Shown piece by piece: positions 61,139 through 64,000 of a DNA stretch of 64,000 bases. Position 1 is the stretch's first letter. Each line of letters begins with the position of its first letter. This DNA is from Mycolicibacterium cosmeticum (lineage in GTDB: Bacteria; Actinomycetota; Actinomycetes; Mycobacteriales; Mycobacteriaceae): positions 1-64,000 of the forward strand of contig JACPVS010000023.1 of NCBI GenBank assembly GCA_016197365.1. Reading direction: 5' to 3'. The position numbers and the translations under genes were made by a program. A model generated the notes under the pieces. The model was not told where the DNA came from, did not search any database, and saw nothing but the letters and a program-made list of their open reading frames with translations.

Positions 61139-61183
61139 TGGAGCCTAGGAGATTCGAACTCCTGACATCTGCCTTGCAAAGGC
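61139..61183 (-). other. tRNA-Ala(TGC) 3' remnant = attachment-site core
   Basis: The minus strand carries the 3' 45 bases of a tRNA-Ala: part of the anticodon arm with TTTGCAA (anticodon TGC), variable region, T arm GGAGTTCGAATCTCC and the acceptor 3' strand ending GGCTCCA. The D arm and 5' acceptor are missing: the bases before it do not match a tRNA. This is the normal product of integration into a tRNA 3' end, so it is the crossover core at one border; the intact tRNA should be at the other border. Confidence 0.88.
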
Positions 61184-61265
61184 GAAACACCCTGCACTTC
61201 AAGGGGTTAACCGTGAGGCGAACTGCTGAAATACATGACTGTTGTTAACAGGATTTATCTGTAAC

Positions 61266-61294
61266 TGTGGGCAGATTGTGGGCAGTTAGTGGGC
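61266..61294. repeat. tandem integrase arm-type candidate repeats
   Basis: TGTGGGCAG occurs at 61266-61274 and 61277-61285, with a third partial copy AGTGGGC at 61288-61294. The period is 11 bases, one helical turn, 83-111 bases from the tRNA core. This fits arm-type binding sites of a tyrosine integrase. Confidence 0.6.
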
Positions 61295-61303
61295 GAGCCA
61301 GAA

Positions 61304-61663
61304 TCATTCCACGGTGCTGGTGATCAGCTCGTAGTGGTGCAGCCGGCCGCGGACGGTGTGTCGTTCGACGGTGCCGTCGACCCGCAGGCCGGTGGCGGTG
61401 TCGTCGGGGTCGATGACGAACGGTCCCCATCCCAGGCGCAGGTTGTCGCCGACCGCCGGCGGGATGTTCACCGTGGGGGCCAGGATCATGCGGTAGCGGC
61501 TGGAGACGATGGCGTCTTGGATGACGACCTCGGTGCCGAGCGGGAACACCTCGGCGCGGACTGTCTGGTCGATGCTGTCGAATATCTCTTCGCCGTAGTC
61601 GGTGTACTGCGGTGGGTCGAAGCTCACCCGGAATTGGACGACGACGGTGTCGTGGAGGATCAC
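61304..61663 (-). CDS. phage head-closure (head-tail connector) protein
   Basis: A 119-residue β-rich protein (VVVQFRVSFDPPQYTDYGEE, VVIQDAIVSSRYRMILAPT, RHTVRGRLHHYELITSTVE) of the SPP1 gp16/HK97 gp7 stopper type as judged by size, strand pattern and position after the adaptor. Its start overlaps the adaptor stop by 4 bases (ATGA). It is the last gene before the attachment core; in a complete siphophage tail genes would follow. Confidence 0.65.
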   Translation of the reverse strand: MILHDTVVVQFRVSFDPPQYTDYGEEIFDSIDQTVRAEVFPLGTEVVIQDAIVSSRYRMILAPTVNIPPAVGDNLRLGWGPFVIDPDDTATGLRVDGTVERHTVRGRLHHYELITSTVE

Positions 61664-61971
61664 AGCGCGGTCCTGCGGTAGCGGTTGAGCACGAACGTCT
61701 CGGCGAGGGTGAAGCCCTGGAATGCGCCGCGGATCTCGACTGAGCCCACGCTGGTGGGGATCTGCTCGGGGTTGGCGACCATGCGCGCTGATGCGGTGGT
61801 GATCACCGCGGACAGCTGGTCGTTTGGCTCGGTGCCGGCGAATCCCCGGTTGCGGGTGTAGGCGCGCACCAGTGCGGTGATGACGGGTACGACCTCCCCG
61901 GCCAGGGCCACCAGTGCGGTGTCTGAGCCCTGGCCGAGGAAGTCGGCGACGCCTTGCGGGGTGGCCAACAC
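61660..61971 (-). CDS. phage head-tail adaptor
   Basis: A 103-residue helical protein (VADFLGQGSDTALVALAGEVVP, VRAYTRNRGFAG, ITTASARMVANPEQIP), typical of SPP1 gp15/HK97 gp6-like adaptors that bind the portal after DNA packaging. It starts directly after the capsid stop. Identification rests on fold pattern, length and gene order. Confidence 0.7.
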   Translation of the reverse strand: MLATPQGVADFLGQGSDTALVALAGEVVPVITALVRAYTRNRGFAGTEPNDQLSAVITTASARMVANPEQIPTSVGSVEIRGAFQGFTLAETFVLNRYRRTAL

Positions 61972-62826
61972 TTAGGCCTCGGTGAGCAGTGTGACGGCCT
62001 GGGGCTGCAGCAGGCCGACGTCCCAGCGGCTCACGACGCGGATACCGATGCTGTCGTAGTCACCCCACGTCTGGTCGAGGATCTTGACCTCGGCGTCGAC
62101 GTCGCGGGCTACGACGACCTTGGACATGTCGACCAGGGCGGCGCGCTTCTTGGTCGAGGCGGCCGGGATGTTGTCGGTGATGATGACCGGCAGGCCGAGC
62201 AGCTGCAGTGCGGTGCCGTTGGCGATGGTCTGCGGGTCGATGACATACCGCTTGTCACCGGTGCCGACCTTCACTTTGCGGATGGCCGCAAAGCTGGCCG
62301 CGGTCATGACCCAGTGCGTCGGGTTGACCTTGTTGCCCTGGGCGACCGCGAGACCGTCGATCAGGCTGTCGGGGTCGGCGAGGTCCAGCGCACCGGTGGC
62401 GATGCCGGTCTGGCGCAGGATGCCCTTGATGGTGTTCGACGTGCCGGCACCGTCCCAGAGCGCCGCGTCGAGTGTCTTGGCCACGTCGGTGACCAGGCGG
62501 GTGCGCAGCACGGACTCGAGGCCGACCACGCTGGTGCGGATCAGCTCATTGGTGAGCTTCACCAGAACCTTCAGGCCCTTGAGGGTGGAGGGCAGCAGGG
62601 TCACTTCGTCGAACGCAACGTCTCCGTCGCTGATCTGGGCACCCTCGGCGACGAACCCGGCCGTGACACCGTTGGCGACGCGCGGGATGCGGACCGGGCT
62701 GCTGGAGTCCAGCACGACGGGGCCGGCGGCGAGGAAGGTCGATGCCTGTTCGAGCGGCTGGACGAGCAGGTTGGCTACCTGGCTCTGAATGAGTGTGGTG
62801 TTACCACTGGTGGTTTCGATGGCCAC
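61972..62826 (-). CDS. phage major capsid protein (HK97 fold)
   Basis: A 284-residue capsid protein of the actinophage HK97-fold type: NLLVQPLEQASTFLAAGPV at the start, VTLLPSTLKGLKVLVKLTNE in the E-loop region, AASFAAIRKVKVGTGDKRYV, and VARDVDAEVKILDQTWGDYD at the end. No protease gene precedes it, so it is likely assembled on the separate scaffold just upstream. Confidence 0.88.
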   Translation of the reverse strand: MAIETTSGNTTLIQSQVANLLVQPLEQASTFLAAGPVVLDSSSPVRIPRVANGVTAGFVAEGAQISDGDVAFDEVTLLPSTLKGLKVLVKLTNELIRTSVVGLESVLRTRLVTDVAKTLDAALWDGAGTSNTIKGILRQTGIATGALDLADPDSLIDGLAVAQGNKVNPTHWVMTAASFAAIRKVKVGTGDKRYVIDPQTIANGTALQLLGLPVIITDNIPAASTKKRAALVDMSKVVVARDVDAEVKILDQTWGDYDSIGIRVVSRWDVGLLQPQAVTLLTEA

Positions 62827-62927
62827 GATTGGAGTCCTAACGGTGTGTGATCGGGGAGGATCGACACGCCGCCAGGACGTCAGTCGGGTCGAGGGCGCCA
62901 GGCCCTACAGGGTTGAGTGTAGCGCGC

Positions 62928-63377
62928 TCAGGTGCGTTCCTTGAGTAGGCCGAGCAAGCTGAACGGTTCCGATGATCCGCCGCGCTGGCCCTGGCCGATG
63001 TCGCCGGATGGCTTGCGGGAGGCCAGGTGTGGCTTGCGCTCCAGTAGTTCGTCAATGGCCGCGGTGAGCTTGTCGGCGTCGTCGAGGTGTTCCTCGTCGA
63101 ACGTCAGGTCGGTCGGATCGGCCAATCTGCCTGTCGCAGTGACCATCTGTTGGTGCAGCCGTTGGGCGTATCCATCGGCCTGCTGGGCACGCTGGCGGTA
63201 CCGGCCGTTCTCCTTGCGCAGATCCTCGACGACCTGGCGCGGGAACATCTCGTCTTGCTCGGATTTCAAATCCGACCCTTCGGGGGTCGCATCTGGGATG
63301 TCACCCTCAGGGGTCGCGTCTGAAACGCGACCCTCGTTGGTCGGTTCGCCGGCGGGGGTGTCGGTGGTGTCGGTCAT
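62928..63377 (-). CDS. phage scaffolding protein
   Basis: A 149-residue acidic, coiled-coil protein (QVVEDLRKENGRYRQRAQQA, RLHQQMVTATGRL) with an N-terminal DATPEG repeat, directly before the capsid gene. This is the usual look of actinophage scaffolds (DUF4355-like). The start overlaps the stop of the preceding small gene by 4 bases. A 101-base gap before the capsid holds its ribosome site. Confidence 0.8.
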   Translation of the reverse strand: MTDTTDTPAGEPTNEGRVSDATPEGDIPDATPEGSDLKSEQDEMFPRQVVEDLRKENGRYRQRAQQADGYAQRLHQQMVTATGRLADPTDLTFDEEHLDDADKLTAAIDELLERKPHLASRKPSGDIGQGQRGGSSEPFSLLGLLKERT

Positions 63378-63559
63378 GATGATTGGTCCTCTCGTTGTTC
63401 GTTGATTCGGGTGATGGCATCGGCGAGCTGGGTGGCCAGGTCCATTGCTTCGGTGGTATCCATGGAGAACGTCAGACCCGCGGCGCGTAGCCGGATCGGC
63501 CGGCCGGACTCGTGCAGGACGACGACGGAGGGGCTCATCTCTCGCCCGCTAAGCCGCAT
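63374..63559 (-). CDS. small phage protein, unknown
   Basis: A 61-residue protein (SPSVVVLHESGRPIRLRAAG, DLATQLADAITRINEQ) between portal and scaffold, overlapping both neighbours by 4-11 bases. No family recognised; kept because of good coupling to real genes. Confidence 0.6.
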   Translation of the reverse strand: MRLSGREMSPSVVVLHESGRPIRLRAAGLTFSMDTTEAMDLATQLADAITRINEQREDQSS

Positions 63560-64000
63560 CGGTGCTCACCGGCCTGGCCGCGCTGATCTTGGTGATCTCG
63601 TCGTCGGAGTACCCGAGCTTGCTCAGCGCGTACGGGGCCGGCAGCAGACCGGCTTGGAATAGCTTGACGACGGCATCGGCTTCCTGGGCGACACTGCGGG
63701 TCGCGGCATCGGCCCAGTGCACGCGGATATCCTCGATGGTGTTGGGGTCACGGCCATCTCGTACCGCGATCATCAGCCGCGCCACCTGCTCCCACGACCT
63801 TCCGAAGGTGGCTTGGCGGGCCTCGGCGCGGGCGGTCAGGCTGGCCTCTGCGGCCCGCAGCGCGTCGGCCGAGGCCGGGTTGTCGGTGAACACCCCGACG
63901 TAGTGCGCCGGCAGTGTGGATACCGCCATGATCTGGCCGAGGATGACCCGCACGCTGGCTTCGTAGCCGCCGAGATCCGCCGGGTTGAGCTGGCCGAACT
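63549..64000 (-). CDS. phage portal protein (C-terminal part; 5' end beyond window)
   Basis: The frame is open from the window edge (FGQLNPADLGGYEASVRVIL) through the stop at 63549. Segments LGQIMAVSTLPAHYVGVF, RSWEQVARLMIAVRDGR and the terminal AGLLPAPYALSKLGYSDDEI are typical of SPP1 gp6-type portals in actinophages. Portal forms the DNA entry vertex of the capsid. About 150 C-terminal residues are in the window; terminase should lie farther right. Confidence 0.82.
   Translation of the reverse strand, partial: FGQLNPADLGGYEASVRVILGQIMAVSTLPAHYVGVFTDNPASADALRAAEASLTARAEARQATFGRSWEQVARLMIAVRDGRDPNTIEDIRVHWADAATRSVAQEADAVVKLFQAGLLPAPYALSKLGYSDDEITKISAARPVSTDAA

Larger units (their letters stand above)
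61139..64000. mobile_element. prophage or phage-satellite element integrated in tRNA-Ala (left border, continues beyond window)
   Basis: From the tRNA-Ala remnant to the window edge every gene is a phage head-module gene on the minus strand: portal, small protein, scaffold, major capsid, adaptor, head closure. No tail, lysis or integrase gene is visible before the attachment core. Integrase and packaging genes must lie beyond 64000 if the element is intact. In M. tuberculosis alaT is next to gyrA, so the element likely sits close to oriC. Confidence 0.85.

Noticed and set aside
61045..61248. 67-residue frame across the tRNA-Ala remnant
   Set aside because: The peptide RRFELLTSALQ is the well-known artefact of translating tRNA 3' ends.
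63242..63330. Short direct repeats resembling a CRISPR-like array
   Set aside because: They encode the DATPEG repeat of the scaffold protein and have no spacer structure.

Overview
The window is high-GC actinobacterial DNA from a Mycobacterium, most likely a rapidly growing Mycolicibacterium-type species (inference). Two conserved landmarks show the genus: a type VII secretion locus with ESX-1 gene order (about 8.7-27.2 kb), and the fhaA-fhaB-pstP-rodA-pbpA-pknA-pknB / trpG / crgA / ppiA / cwsA block (47.2-60.1 kb). In M. tuberculosis the second block lies just after gyrA and the ileT-alaT tRNA genes. The right end therefore points toward oriC, inverted relative to the M. tuberculosis numbering.

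Left flank (1-8.7 kb): a cut-off HNH endonuclease of the DUF222 family, a crotonase, a MarR regulator coupled to an ABC exporter, a GT39-like membrane glycosyltransferase, a maltokinase without a neighbouring treS, a HugZ-like PPOX/DUF2470 protein and an orotate-phosphoribosyltransferase-like gene.

ESX-1 region (8.7-27.2 kb): reading leftward on the minus strand the order is espE, espF, espG1, espH, eccA1, eccB1, eccCa1, eccCb1, pe35, ppe68, esxB, esxA, espI, eccD1. A second EspI-type MinD/ParA-like gene (Rv3860-like) and whiB6, an iron-sulfur regulator of ESX-1, lie beside espE. The locus stops right after eccD1. The module that follows eccD1 in M. tuberculosis (espJ, espK, espL, espB, eccE1, mycP1) is absent here, so the EccE membrane subunit and the mycosin protease must be encoded elsewhere or be missing.

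Middle (27.3-46.7 kb): accessory metabolic and regulatory genes. They include pirin, an acetyltransferase and a thioesterase in a tight operon, a TetR-crotonase pair and a TetR-epimerase pair with clear palindromic operators, furA-katG, and a signalling island (AraC, GAF-ANTAR, PAS-ANTAR, STAS) surrounding a frameshifted STAS-HATPase gene. An orphan fatty-acyl-AMP ligase and a secreted protein with four Ig/cadherin-like repeats follow.

Core block (46.8-60.8 kb): tRNA-Leu(CAG), then cell-growth Ser/Thr kinase signalling and peptidoglycan synthesis genes joined by a run of 4-nt stop/start overlaps, followed by trpG, a DUF881 protein, crgA, a PH-domain membrane protein, ppiA and cwsA.

Right end (61.1-64.0 kb): only the 3' part of a tRNA-Ala(TGC) gene remains, next to phage head genes (portal, small protein, scaffold, capsid, adaptor, head closure). 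These run up to the attachment site with no tail genes between. This is the border of an element integrated into alaT near oriC. Its gene order is compatible with a tailless, capsid-encoding phage satellite or a phiRv-like element, but most of it lies outside the window.
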